Assembly (NCBI GenBank): GCA_035946735.1
Contig: DASYYZ010000224.1
Span: 1 to 64,000, forward strand
Direction: 5' to 3'
Origin: Gp13-AA77 sp035946735
GTDB lineage: Bacteria > Acidobacteriota > Terriglobia > UBA7540
Length of the DNA: 64,000 nucleotides
Made by a program: the position numbers and the translations under genes. Of this stretch, positions 25,184 through 34,025 are shown one piece after another. The stretch's first letter is position 1. The number at the start of each line of letters is the position of its first letter. The notes under the pieces were generated by a model that was not told where the DNA came from, searched no databases, and saw only the letters and a program-made list of their open reading frames with translations.

Positions 25184-25548
25184 CAGAGGCGGTTTTCAAT
25201 TCTTTCTCGCAGTCGATCGAGCGTCTTGCTGAAGTACTGAAACAGCCGAAGACAGTTATCACCCGCGACTCGGCCATCAAGCGTTTCGAGTTGACGTTTG
25301 AACTAGCCTGGAAATCGGCCAAGACTTATCTGGGAGGGAAAGGTATCATTTGTCAATCGCCGCGTGATTGTTTGATGGATGCCTTCCGTTTGGGATTAAT
25401 TACCGACAATCAGTTGTGGCTCAGGATCATTGAGGATAGAAATCTATCTGTTCACACCTACAATGAAAAACTGGCTGACGACCTTTATGGCCGGCTCGGG
25501 GCTTATCTGCTACTGTTCGGCGAATTGAAGCGTTCATTAGAACAATAG
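25180..25548 (+). CDS. hepT: HEPN-domain protein, HepT-type toxin (HI0074 family)
   Basis: A 122-residue helical HEPN protein of the HI0074/nucleotidyltransferase-substrate-binding group. The HepT motif Rx4HxY is intact as RNLSVHTY near residue 90, expected for ribonuclease activity and for AMPylation at the Tyr. The N-terminal half (SAIKRFELTFELAWKSAKTYL) matches the family. The start codon overlaps the mntA stop. Together they form a complete type VII-like toxin-antitoxin module. The antitoxin-first order is the common arrangement for this pair. Confidence 0.88.
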   Translation: MTEAVFNSFSQSIERLAEVLKQPKTVITRDSAIKRFELTFELAWKSAKTYLGGKGIICQSPRDCLMDAFRLGLITDNQLWLRIIEDRNLSVHTYNEKLADDLYGRLGAYLLLFGELKRSLEQ

Positions 25549-25603
25549 CTGTCGAGATCTGCAACCCGGATCGTCACCCCGTCCAACGGGAAGACACCGT
25601 TCT

Positions 25604-26722
25604 ATGTCTCTATCTCACAACCGATTTCGAGTGTTCGCCACCTGCAACATCGGCGATGACGCCCTCAATCTCCTGCGCCAGCACGGCTACGACCTCGAAG
25701 TGTATGACCAGCTCAACCCGCCGCCGAAGAGCCTGATCATCGAGAAGGTTCGCTCGGGCGTCGACGGGCTCATTACGACGCTGCGCGACAAGATCGATGC
25801 CGAGGTCTTCGAGGCGGGGCGCGGCACGCTGAAGGCGGTGGCCCAGGACGCGGTCGGCTTCGACAACATCAATCGCGCTGACGCTAATCGTTACAAGGTC
25901 CCATTTACGCACACCGCCGACGTGTTGAACGAGGCCACCGCGGAGTTCGCCTTACTGATCCTTGGCGCACTGGCCCGCAAGCTCGCGCCCGCCGAGCGCC
26001 TGGTGCGCGACAAGCGCTGGGGGACTTGGCATCCCTTCCTGCCGTTTCTGGGCGACGAAGTGACCGGCAAGACGATTGCCGTGATCGGTACCGGCCGCAT
26101 CGGCCAGGCGCTGATCAAGAAAGGCCTCGGCTTTGATTGCGACTTTCTCTGCTACGACGCCTTTCCCCCTCCGCAGGACTTTTTGCGGAAGATCCAGGAA
26201 ACCATGGACCTTCGCTTCCGCAACGGATTCACGCGCGAGCGGCGCACAATTCGCTTTGTGAGCTTCGAGGAGGCCTTGGCCGGCGGCGACTTCGTCAGCC
26301 TGCACGTGCCCCTGCTGCGCGAAGGCGACAGCGCAACGCCTACGTATCACCTCATCAACCAAAAGACACTTCGCCTGATGAAGCCCACGGCCTACTTGGT
26401 GAACACTTCGCGGGGACCGGTGGTGGACGAAGCAGCGCTTGCGCGCGCCTTGAAGGAAGGCGTGATTGCGGGTGCCGCACTCGACGTCTTCGAGACCGAG
26501 CCTTTGCCAGCTGATTCTCCACTGCGGGATCCCGCAATCGAGGATCGGGTTCGTTTGCTCCCGCACTTTGCCAGCGCCGGGCGCATCACCCGCCTCTCGA
26601 GCGATCCTGACAAGGGCATGGCGGGACGCTGCGTTCAAAGTCTCATTGACGTGCTGGAAGGGAACTATGGGGGCAATCCCGCCGACATGCCGTACGTGGT
26701 TAACAAGGAAGCCTTCCGATAG
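25604..26722 (+). CDS. D-isomer specific 2-hydroxyacid dehydrogenase
   Basis: A 372-residue NAD(P)-dependent reductase of the D-2-hydroxyacid family. Visible are AQDAVGFDNINRADA, the nucleotide-binding GKTIAVIGTGRIGQAL near residue 157, the catalytic Arg in VNTSRGPVVDEAAL, the Glu in LDVFETEPLP and the His in LLPHFASAG. It has an insert of about 30 residues (FPPPQDFLRKIQETMD onward) after the Rossmann GxGxxG region, not seen in serA. Glyoxylate/hydroxypyruvate reductase or D-lactate dehydrogenase are plausible. It is separated from hepT by 55 bases. Confidence 0.85.
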   Translation: MSLSHNRFRVFATCNIGDDALNLLRQHGYDLEVYDQLNPPPKSLIIEKVRSGVDGLITTLRDKIDAEVFEAGRGTLKAVAQDAVGFDNINRADANRYKVPFTHTADVLNEATAEFALLILGALARKLAPAERLVRDKRWGTWHPFLPFLGDEVTGKTIAVIGTGRIGQALIKKGLGFDCDFLCYDAFPPPQDFLRKIQETMDLRFRNGFTRERRTIRFVSFEEALAGGDFVSLHVPLLREGDSATPTYHLINQKTLRLMKPTAYLVNTSRGPVVDEAALARALKEGVIAGAALDVFETEPLPADSPLRDPAIEDRVRLLPHFASAGRITRLSSDPDKGMAGRCVQSLIDVLEGNYGGNPADMPYVVNKEAFR

Positions 26723-26764
26723 CGCCGTCGTCTGCATGTTTCACCGCCACCCGACCCGGCGGGC

Positions 26765-26781
26765 GGCAGCTTGTAGCTGCC
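26765..26781. repeat. Short perfect hairpin
   Basis: GGCAGCT-TGT-AGCTGCC, a seven-base perfect stem with a three-base loop, in the gap between the dehydrogenase and DUF488 genes. There is no T-run, so it is not an ordinary intrinsic terminator. It resembles short palindromes scattered in such genomes. Confidence 0.5.
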
Positions 26782-26804
26782 GACGCTAAAATAGACGGGC
26801 TGCA

Positions 26805-27443
26805 ATGGCCAAGCCATCGAGAACGGCCCGACCTCGGAGTGCTGAAGGAACCACGAGCGAAACCGCTATCCCTGACTCGCCCTCGGATCCCGGTCTTGTG
26901 GTGCTGACGATCGGACATTCCACGCGAGCCATCGAAACGTTTATCGAGCTGCTGCGGGCGCAGGGCGTCCAGCGGCTGGTGGATGTCCGGACCATTCCGC
27001 GCTCGAAGCGAAATCCTCAGTTCAACCGCGACACCTTGCCGAAGACGCTCCACAGCGCCGGCGTGCACTATACCCATTTGGGAGCGCTGGGCGGGCTTCG
27101 CCACCCCTCAAAGGATTCCGTAAACCTGGGCTGGCGGAACGCCTCGTTTCGCGGTTTTGCGGATTACATGCAGACGCCGGAGTTCGAAGCGGGACTCGGC
27201 AAGCTAATGGGCCTCGCGCGTGAGGAGCAGGTGGCGATTATGTGTGCCGAAGCGGTGCCCTGGCGCTGTCATCGCTCGCTCATCGCAGATGCCTTAGTGG
27301 TGCGCGGCATCGGGGTCCGTCATATCATGAGCCTCACGCGAGCAGAGCCGCACCATCTCACACCTTTCGCCAAGAAGAAAGATCAGCGAATCACCTACCC
27401 GGCTGACTCTCTTGAATCGGAAGCAGCACCGCCAAGACGTTGA
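26805..27443 (+). CDS. DUF488 family protein
   Basis: A 212-residue DUF488 protein. Recognisable segments are LTIGHSTRAIETFIELLRAQ, VDVRTIPRSKRNPQFN, LGALGGLR and the Cys/His-containing IMCAEAVPWRCHRSLIADAL. The first 30 residues are low-complexity and probably disordered. The function of the family is not established; the conserved Cys and His suggest an enzyme or metal site. It is followed by a convergent antitoxin-like gene. Confidence 0.85.
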   Translation: MAKPSRTARPRSAEGTTSETAIPDSPSDPGLVVLTIGHSTRAIETFIELLRAQGVQRLVDVRTIPRSKRNPQFNRDTLPKTLHSAGVHYTHLGALGGLRHPSKDSVNLGWRNASFRGFADYMQTPEFEAGLGKLMGLAREEQVAIMCAEAVPWRCHRSLIADALVVRGIGVRHIMSLTRAEPHHLTPFAKKKDQRITYPADSLESEAAPPRR

Positions 27444-27460
27444 CCGTCCAACGGAAATGC

Positions 27461-27688
27461 TCATGCTTCCTGATCCCCAAGCCGCCGCACGTCTTCCACG
27501 CTGACAATGGGGGAGTCCTCCGGCAGATCGAAGACTTGTAATCCGTTCAGAGTTCGGGTTGCACTCTGAGCTGCGAGACCGCGGCGAACTAGCTGCGAGA
27601 CCGCCTTCCCCAGTCCGAGTGAGCGGTCGCTGGCATATGCCTTGACCTTCTCTAAGACGCCGTCTTCTATGTTAAGCGTGGTTCTCAT
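27461..27688 (-). CDS. Orphan VapB-like / ribbon-helix-helix antitoxin
   Basis: A 75-residue protein starting MRTTLNIEDGVLEKVKAYAS, the usual N-terminal DNA-binding ribbon-helix-helix of VapB-type (DUF2191-like) antitoxins. The tail FDLPEDSPIVSVEDVRRLGD resembles the toxin-neutralising end. ATG 27688 is chosen since the conserved start is there. No PIN-domain toxin gene follows or precedes it, so it is an orphan or a solitary regulator. Confidence 0.7.
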   Translation of the reverse strand: MRTTLNIEDGVLEKVKAYASDRSLGLGKAVSQLVRRGLAAQSATRTLNGLQVFDLPEDSPIVSVEDVRRLGDQEA

Positions 27689-27790
27689 AACAAGGCCATG
27701 ATGGCGCCGGCGGCGGTGTGGTGTCAAGAGGCATTAGTGCGCATCTGCCGTTCTCGCTGCGCATCATTTATGATTTGGTTTCGGGCGAAC

Positions 27791-29953
27791 CTATTGCGGC
27801 TTCTCAAACAGGTTAGCGTCCACGGCCGGATTCACCTCGACCTCCTTCACTTGCACGGAGCCGCCATCCTGACCGTCATTCGTCAGCTTAACCTTGGTGG
27901 CGAACTGAATCCCGCCGAATTCCTTCCAGCCGTCGAAATCCACTACTTGCTCGGTGGGGGCTCCGCCCATGCCAGTAACGTGTTGCGAGGCTCGTAGAAT
28001 CCTGCCCGACTCGGGATCAACGAACCAGCGCACCGCGGCTCCGTCGGCATTCACCTCGAGCACTTGAGCGTCCGCATCGCCCACCTTGGAGGACCCGGCG
28101 GCCCTGAAAGTGTACTTAGGATCGCCGGCGTGCTGCGCGATGAAGATTTCGTCCCGCTTGATCTCGTTCATCATCTCTTCCTTCTGCGAGCCGGGCAGGT
28201 CTCGAGTGCCCTGGGGCGCAGCCATGAAAGCCGCTGAAGGCGTGGCCACCATTGTCATGGCCCCCATGGGCGTTTGCATTTTCCTGCAGAAACGATCGGG
28301 AAAAACCACGAGGTCGTCAGTCTCAATATTAAACTCCCCCTGCGGCGTTTTGGCGTGAACCACCGCCGTGGTTCGAAGAGCGTGTACCGAATCCAGTTTC
28401 CCGGCCCCTCCCATGGCTTCGATCACTTTGGCGAGCAGCGCTTTTCCCTCAGGATTCGAGTCGCCGGCGGGTTTGGCTGAGCCCGCGACCGGCGAAGGAA
28501 CCGTGATGTCGAGGCTGGTGACCGGTCCGAAGGTGGAGAGCGGTTTGTCAAAATCCGAGGCCTTGCCCACCACCAGGACAGCCATTTTCTCCTTGTGAGC
28601 GTACTTGTCCGCCACGCGGTTGACGTCGTCCAGCGTGACCTTCTCGACGCCGTCACGGTAGCGCTCCAGGAAATCGGCGGGATAGCCGTAAAACTCATAG
28701 CTCATGCGCTCGGCGAGCACTTTGCTCTTCGAGTCAAACTCAAACACGAAGGAGTTTAAGATCGTGTCTTTGGCCTTTTTGAGCTCTTCGGCGGTGGGTG
28801 GCTTGCTGGTCAAGCCATCGATCTCATCATCGAGCGCCTGAATCCCTGCGGCCGTTGTGCTGCTCTTGGTTCCCATGGCGATCTGGAAGAGGCCAGGATG
28901 ATCGAAGGCGGTCCCGATGCCGCCGCTTACGCCGTATGCCAGCCCTTTCGCAGTCCGAATATCCTGGACGAGCCGCGACGAGAAGCTGCCGCCAAAAATC
29001 TGATTCAGTACTTCAATCGCGTAGAAATCGGGATTATCGCGCCGGGTGCCGAGCGCCACCATACGGATGTTGCTCTGGTCCACGTCGTCCTTCTGCACGA
29101 AATAGACACCCGGCTTGGGGCCGTCGAACGTCAGTTCGAGCGGCTTGGGCTCCGGACCCTTCGGCCATGATCCGAAGGCCGCTCGAAGTTTTTCTTCCAT
29201 GGCTTGGCTGTCAAAGTCTCCTACCACGCCCAGAATGATGTTGTTCGGGTGCACGTAAGTGTTATGCCAATTGACGAGGTCTTCACGCGTAACGGCGGCC
29301 ACGGTGGCGTACTCTGGCTGGCGCGCGTAAGGGGAATCGGCGCCGTAGCCCAGCATCGCAGCCTCGCGCGCAGCGATGCCCGCGGGCTCGTCATTGCGGC
29401 GGGAGATGGCCGTCTTTAGCTGCTCCTGGGCGAGCGGAATCTTGTCGGCTCGGAATTCGGGCTGCCGAAGAAGCTCGACGAAGACTTTGAAAACGTCGTC
29501 GAAGTTGTCTTTTAGGCAGTCCCAGTTAACAAGAGTTGAGTCGATACCGCCGCTGGTTTCTACCTTGGCTGCCCTCGTCTCCAGATAGTCATCGAGTTCG
29601 TCGCCGGTTGCGGTCCTTGTGCCGCCCGTGCGCCATACCTCACCGTAGATCTGCACCAGGCCAACCTTGCCGGCGGGCTCTTCACGCGAGCCCCCGCGAA
29701 TGCGCGCGGTGCCGCGGATCAAGGGCAACTCGTGATCCTCCTGCAGGAAGATCACCATTCCATTGGGAAGTTCCACGCGGCGCGGCTGCTTCGGGGTAAA
29801 GGCATGCAACGGCGGAAAGTGAATCTGTTTCCAGTCGCTCACCTGAGCGGAAGCCTGAGGCGGAAACCAGGAGACCATGAACAGCAAGAGCACCAGCCGG
29901 CTGGACCATGATTTGGCCCCACGCGCACCGCTAAGGATCTGTGGGTCTCTCAT
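27791..29953 (-). CDS. M16-family peptidase-like subunit, catalytic motif lost, C-terminal LolA-like domain
   Basis: A 720-residue exported protein (signal peptide SRLVLLLFMVSWFPPQASAQ). Residues 45-470 make two M16 (insulinase/pitrilysin) half-domains, but the HxxEH zinc site is replaced by QIYGE in the segment GLVQIYGEVWRTGG, so it is probably non-catalytic. Residues 500-720 form an extra beta-rich domain (LAKVIEAMGGAGKLDSVHA...) resembling the outer-membrane lipoprotein-sorting (LolA-like) fold, ending in VDANLFEKP. The start overlaps the stop of the preceding M16 gene (ATGA), as expected for an active/inactive pair forming one protease. Confidence 0.85.
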   Translation of the reverse strand: MRDPQILSGARGAKSWSSRLVLLLFMVSWFPPQASAQVSDWKQIHFPPLHAFTPKQPRRVELPNGMVIFLQEDHELPLIRGTARIRGGSREEPAGKVGLVQIYGEVWRTGGTRTATGDELDDYLETRAAKVETSGGIDSTLVNWDCLKDNFDDVFKVFVELLRQPEFRADKIPLAQEQLKTAISRRNDEPAGIAAREAAMLGYGADSPYARQPEYATVAAVTREDLVNWHNTYVHPNNIILGVVGDFDSQAMEEKLRAAFGSWPKGPEPKPLELTFDGPKPGVYFVQKDDVDQSNIRMVALGTRRDNPDFYAIEVLNQIFGGSFSSRLVQDIRTAKGLAYGVSGGIGTAFDHPGLFQIAMGTKSSTTAAGIQALDDEIDGLTSKPPTAEELKKAKDTILNSFVFEFDSKSKVLAERMSYEFYGYPADFLERYRDGVEKVTLDDVNRVADKYAHKEKMAVLVVGKASDFDKPLSTFGPVTSLDITVPSPVAGSAKPAGDSNPEGKALLAKVIEAMGGAGKLDSVHALRTTAVVHAKTPQGEFNIETDDLVVFPDRFCRKMQTPMGAMTMVATPSAAFMAAPQGTRDLPGSQKEEMMNEIKRDEIFIAQHAGDPKYTFRAAGSSKVGDADAQVLEVNADGAAVRWFVDPESGRILRASQHVTGMGGAPTEQVVDFDGWKEFGGIQFATKVKLTNDGQDGGSVQVKEVEVNPAVDANLFEKPQ

Positions 29954-31494
29954 TGCTGCACCCCCGTTGCTCCCGTGGCGGAGGCTGGACCCGCCGCCGG
30001 AGCCGTCTCGATCATCCCTTCCACGCGGTTCGAATCCAAGAATGTCTGAGCGGCCATCTGCCGGATCTCCGCTTTAGAGACCTTATCGATTCGGTCCACC
30101 TCGCGAAAGGCGTCGCGCCAGTCTCCCATAACCGCCTGATTCAGAGCCAGTTGGTTCGCGAGGCCGCTATTATCACCCAGGCTGCGGACGAGATCGGCTT
30201 TGACCCGAGTCTTGATCATCTTCAATTCGTCATCCGTGATGTCTTCCTTCTTGAGCCGGTCGATCTCGGCGTGGATTGCGTCCCTGAGCTCTTCGGGACG
30301 ATGTCCCGGAGTCGGCACGGCGAAGAAGACGAAAAGGTCGGGATACTTGGCGCCGGGAAAGTCGTTGAATCCGCCTGCGAAAGCGGCGATCTTCTTATCG
30401 CGCACCAGCGACCGGTAAAGCCGCGAAGTCCGTCCGTTGGACATAAGGTCCGAGAGCGCATCGAATACCGGCTCCGCCTTGAGATCCCGCGCGCTCGGCT
30501 TGTGGTAGCCCTCAATGTAGATGGGCTGAGCCTGTTCGTGCAGGACCACTTCGCGTTCCGACTCTTGCGGCGGCTCAACGGTGGCCAGCATTTCAGGCTT
30601 GGGGCGCTTGGGCAGCCGGCCGAAGTACTCTTGCACGATCGGAAATACTTCGCCGGGCGTTACATCGCCTACAATCGCCACCGTCATATTCGAGGCTACA
30701 TAGTATTTGTCGAAGAAGTGCTGGGCGTCAGTTGCCGAAAACGTGTGGAGGTCCGAAGGCCAGCCGATGACGGGACGTCCATAAGGATGAGCTATGAAAG
30801 CCGTGCCCAGAAATTGCTCCAGCAGGCGTCCCTGGGGGTTGCTGTCCGTGCGCATTCGCCGCTCTTCGAACACCACATCGCGTTCTTTGTAGAATTCGCG
30901 CATGACGGGATGCAGCATTCGGCTCGATTCGAGATAAGCCCAGAGTTCCAAGTGATTGGACGGGAAGGCGTAAATGTAGTTCGTGGACTCCGAGGTTGTG
31001 AAGGCGTTCATGCCTACGCCGCCGTTCTCTTCCACGATGGTGTCGAAGGCGTGCGGTACCACGTACTTGTCGGCCGCCGCGATGGCGTCTTTCCAATCCT
31101 TCTCCAACTCGGCCAGCTTCTTCTCGTCGCGTCCGAATTCCTTCCGACGCTCACGGTCATAGGCGGCGTACGCCGTCTCCACCTTGGCGAGGGCGACCTT
31201 CTCGGCAGCATAATTCTTGGTGCCGATCTTGTCCGTGCCCTTAAAAGCCATATGTTCGAACATGTGCGCCAGGCCTGTAATGCCTGGATACTCGCGGTCC
31301 GCCCCCACGTCCACGTAGGTGAAAAAGGAAAAGACCGGCGCCTCGTGGCGCTCGCAGACGACGACGGCCAGGCCGTTGTCGAGCGTCTTCACAGTGACAC
31401 GCTTCTCGAACGATTGGAGGTCCTGCGCGCGCGCCCCAATGCCTGAGAGTAAGAGGGCACATCCCAAGACCGTGACGCTTCGCAGCTTCTTCAT
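29950..31494 (-). CDS. M16-family zinc metallopeptidase, active subunit
   Basis: A 514-residue exported pitrilysin-type peptidase. The signal peptide is MKKLRSVTVLGCALLLSGIGARA. The inverted zinc motif HxxEH is intact as AHMFEHMAFKG (His77, Glu80, His81), and a downstream Glu (LELWAYLES) can serve as third ligand. A C-terminal half-domain begins near residue 250. It is probably periplasmic and degrades peptides or processes envelope proteins with the following inactive partner, whose start overlaps its stop. A strong promoter-like pair lies upstream at 31541-31569. Confidence 0.9.
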   Translation of the reverse strand: MKKLRSVTVLGCALLLSGIGARAQDLQSFEKRVTVKTLDNGLAVVVCERHEAPVFSFFTYVDVGADREYPGITGLAHMFEHMAFKGTDKIGTKNYAAEKVALAKVETAYAAYDRERRKEFGRDEKKLAELEKDWKDAIAAADKYVVPHAFDTIVEENGGVGMNAFTTSESTNYIYAFPSNHLELWAYLESSRMLHPVMREFYKERDVVFEERRMRTDSNPQGRLLEQFLGTAFIAHPYGRPVIGWPSDLHTFSATDAQHFFDKYYVASNMTVAIVGDVTPGEVFPIVQEYFGRLPKRPKPEMLATVEPPQESEREVVLHEQAQPIYIEGYHKPSARDLKAEPVFDALSDLMSNGRTSRLYRSLVRDKKIAAFAGGFNDFPGAKYPDLFVFFAVPTPGHRPEELRDAIHAEIDRLKKEDITDDELKMIKTRVKADLVRSLGDNSGLANQLALNQAVMGDWRDAFREVDRIDKVSKAEIRQMAAQTFLDSNRVEGMIETAPAAGPASATGATGVQQ

Positions 31495-31540
31495 TCTTGA
31501 CCTCCTGATCCTTCGTGCGATGCGGAAATTGATGAAGCTG

Positions 31541-31569
31541 ATTGTATCGCTTCATTTGACCTCAGCCAA
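31541..31569 (-). promoter_or_regulatory. Candidate sigma70-type promoter for the M16 operon
   Basis: On the minus strand TTGGCT (31569-31564) and TACAAT (31546-31541) are separated by exactly 17 bases, about 47 bases before the ATG at 31494. The pair lies in the 317-base intergenic gap shared with the divergent small membrane gene. Confidence 0.65.
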
Positions 31570-31811
31570 ACAGGTTAGATTGGTGGAAACTCCGCGGCCG
31601 CTTGCTTCCTTCACCCATCCGGTGCCGAGGGTTAGTTTAGTCGACTGCAATCTCAAACAAGAGGTCACTCAACCCTCTGAGATTGCGATGGGCCCGTCGC
31701 GCCGTTGACGAGTGGCGGGCGCGGTCTGATGCCAGTTCGCGCCAGACTTGGCTGTCCTGATTGGTGTATTGTAGAGTCAAAGCCCGACAGCCAAGCTGCG
31801 GGGAGGCGCAA

Positions 31812-32024
31812 ATGCGAGAGATCATTTCAGTGATCGGCGAGAACGGTCTGTGGCTGATGATCATCGCGGTGGTGGCGATCGGCGGCTGGTTTAAGTATCG
31901 CGAACGCGAGCTTCAAATCCATCAGCAAATACGCACCCGCGAGATGGAACATCTGCAGAAAATGAAGGAGTTGGAGGTGGAACTGGAGAAGGCCAAGGCA
32001 AGGCAGACTGCCGAAAGAGCCTGA
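31812..32024 (+). CDS. Small membrane protein with coiled-coil tail
   Basis: A 70-residue protein. GGGGAGG precedes ATG 31812. It has one transmembrane helix (LWLMIIAVVAIGGWF) after a short N-terminus, then a long charged helix (LQKMKELEVELEKAKARQ). The layout is like phage-shock PspB-type proteins, but no specific motif was found. It is divergent from the M16 operon. The function is unknown. Confidence 0.65.
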   Translation: MREIISVIGENGLWLMIIAVVAIGGWFKYRERELQIHQQIRTREMEHLQKMKELEVELEKAKARQTAERA

Positions 32025-32074
32025 GTCCGCACCCGCCATGAACCCGATTTTCATTATTCGTGTTTGGATGTTCC

Positions 32075-33160
32075 TCATTGTGAACTTGGCGTGGAGGCCG
32101 AGTATTCGTAGGACACTTCCCAGGAGAATTGCCCGCCCGGCTCGACCATCATTGTGATAAAGGGCTCCACCGCCAGGACCGTCCGGATGGACCAAAGGTT
32201 CACGTGGGAGAGCGGGTGATCGCCCCTCATCCTCAAGCCGGCGCCGGCTTTGCGGTTTTCGATGAGAATATCGTTATCCTTGGAACTGCCGCTGAATCCC
32301 TGCAGCGGAGCCTCTACCCGATCTTCATCCTGCAACAGCTTCAGGTAAAGAAACCGGTTGCCCCGAATTTCGGCGCGACGCGGGTCCGGCGGATTGGGCG
32401 ACTGAATCGCGAACGGAAAGGTAATCGTAAAATCCGGGCCTATCGGCTGCCGGTCAAGCACCAGGAAGTTGTGGTTGTAGACGGCGCTCTCAATGGGACG
32501 GCGCCCCGTGTTCTGCAGCCGATGCTCCAGCACCATCTCCGGCTTGCCGGCAACGAGGCGCACCGTCTTTTGGTAGATGTATCCGTAGCTGGAAGAAGGA
32601 TCGGCAACCTCCTGCGTGAATTCCACCGAATCCTTATGTTGCGCGACGGTCCATTTACCCGGATCGACGATGTCATATTGCTTCACGAAATCGTAGCTGC
32701 CGCTGTCCTTGCGAAGCACACCCACGCCGATCTTGATAAAGGTTCCGCTGGGCTTCGCCTCGTCCCAGCCGAGCGCGGTACCGCGGGTTTGGAACTCCTC
32801 GGCCGGGCCCGCCACACCGGAGCAGGTTGACGCGATAATCTCCGAGCCCGCGTACCGGTAGTCGTGGACCGCGGGATCTACCCTGTCGAACCAGGGTCCG
32901 TAGTACTCGTGCCCTTCATACATGAGACTGCCGATCACCCCGGACCAGTCAAAACGCGTGCCGCGATAGTAGCCATCGCGGGCGTCGGGCAGATAGAGCT
33001 TCACCCGGATCTGTCCGTTGGTAATCTCGATCTGCGGTGGAACAGTCACGAATGCCTCCAGGCCGAGCGCGCACGCCAGCAGCAATCCGCATGTCATGGC
33101 CGCGGTTCGGCGGGCCCCATAGACGCAATCTAGATTCCTGATTTCGAGTCTTTGATTCAT
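32075..33160 (-). CDS. Galactose-mutarotase-fold hypothetical protein, exported
   Basis: A 361-residue protein with an N-terminal hydrophobic segment (AAMTCGLLLACALGLEAFV) and a beta-sandwich body. Segments such as KLYLPDARDGYYRGTRFDWSG, YRYAGSEIIA and MVLEHRLQNTGRRPIESAVYNHNF, with the final FITMMVEPGGQFSWEVSYEY, fit the aldose-1-epimerase/glycoside-binding fold. The His in YNHNF may be catalytic. ATG 33160 is supported by GAGGA eight bases before it. No carbohydrate enzyme is adjacent, so the role is unknown. Confidence 0.6.
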   Translation of the reverse strand: MNQRLEIRNLDCVYGARRTAAMTCGLLLACALGLEAFVTVPPQIEITNGQIRVKLYLPDARDGYYRGTRFDWSGVIGSLMYEGHEYYGPWFDRVDPAVHDYRYAGSEIIASTCSGVAGPAEEFQTRGTALGWDEAKPSGTFIKIGVGVLRKDSGSYDFVKQYDIVDPGKWTVAQHKDSVEFTQEVADPSSSYGYIYQKTVRLVAGKPEMVLEHRLQNTGRRPIESAVYNHNFLVLDRQPIGPDFTITFPFAIQSPNPPDPRRAEIRGNRFLYLKLLQDEDRVEAPLQGFSGSSKDNDILIENRKAGAGLRMRGDHPLSHVNLWSIRTVLAVEPFITMMVEPGGQFSWEVSYEYSASTPSSQ

Positions 33161-33296
33161 GGGAGAATCCTCAACTCCGCGGATCAAGCCTGAGCAAGCG
33201 GCGTTATCCGCCGAAGGAACGTTGAGATTAGCACAACTGCAGGTAGCGTCCTAATTTGGACTTGTCATGCATTGCGGCACGCTTTTCGGACAACCT

Positions 33297-33376
33297 GTCG
33301 TCCTGAGCGTGAGCGAAGGATCTGCTTTTATTTCAACAGCAGATTCTTCGTCGCCCGCTGGCTCCTCAGAATGACA
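33297..33376. repeat. Interspersed palindromic repeat, copy 1
   Basis: A long imperfect palindrome: TGTCGTCCTGAGCG... and ...CTCAGAATGACA at the ends, with GGATCTGC and GCAGATTC in the middle. Similar structures recur at 37797-37890 and, in shorter form, at 52576-52613. It occupies the 357-base gap between divergent genes; the remainder of the gap shows nothing else. Confidence 0.65.
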
Positions 33377-33517
33377 GCGATCTTGCTAGGTGACATTCGC
33401 TGGATTACGACACCACCCACGATTAGGACACTACCAACCCGCGCCTCCGCTTGCGTTTTCGTAGTCTCGTGGATCATCATCGATCCTTAGGTCAACCACT
33501 CACTCAGGAGGCGACCG

Positions 33518-33919
33518 ATGCCGCACGTCATCCCCGAAAAATATCTCGATCTTTTCAAGAAGCCCGCATTCGCCAGTCTTGCTACCCTTATGCCGGACGG
33601 CCATCCGCAGGTGACGCCGGTCTGGTGTGATTTTCAGGAAGGACATGTGCTGGTCAATTCGGCCCGTGGCCGCCAGAAGGATCGGAACATGCGGCGCGAC
33701 CCTCATGTGGCGCTGTCGATCCAGGATCCCGAGAATCCCTACCGGTACCTCGAAATCCGCGGCCGCGTGACGGACGTGAAAGAGGGTCCGGAGGCCGAAG
33801 ATCATATCGACCGCATGGCCAAGAAATACATGGGGGTGGATAAGTATCCCTATCGCACGCCGAGCGAGCAGCGCGTGCTTTACAGAATCGAGCCGGAGCA
33901 CACGTCAAGCATGGGCTAA
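33518..33919 (+). CDS. PPOX-class (pyridoxamine-phosphate-oxidase fold) protein
   Basis: A 133-residue split beta-barrel protein. The pattern FASLATLMPDGHPQVTPVW, VLVNSARGRQKDRNMRRDP and YRYLEIRGRVTDV is typical of PPOX-class, F420- or FMN-dependent oxidoreductases. CAGGAGG precedes the ATG. The substrate is unknown. The similar split-barrel protein at 58.7 kb is only distantly related. Confidence 0.85.
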   Translation: MPHVIPEKYLDLFKKPAFASLATLMPDGHPQVTPVWCDFQEGHVLVNSARGRQKDRNMRRDPHVALSIQDPENPYRYLEIRGRVTDVKEGPEAEDHIDRMAKKYMGVDKYPYRTPSEQRVLYRIEPEHTSSMG

Positions 33920-34025
33920 CCGCGGGGTGAGCGCCGATTCCGTGCACGATGTCTTGCCGGTCATGAATCCCGGCCCGAGGAGGGATGAATTCCCGGCTGC
34001 CCGAAGAGCTAAGACGCACGCTAAG

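Noticed and set aside
29941..31446. 501-codon plus-strand ORF
   Set aside because: It is antisense to the active M16 peptidase gene, which has a clear signal peptide and zinc motif.
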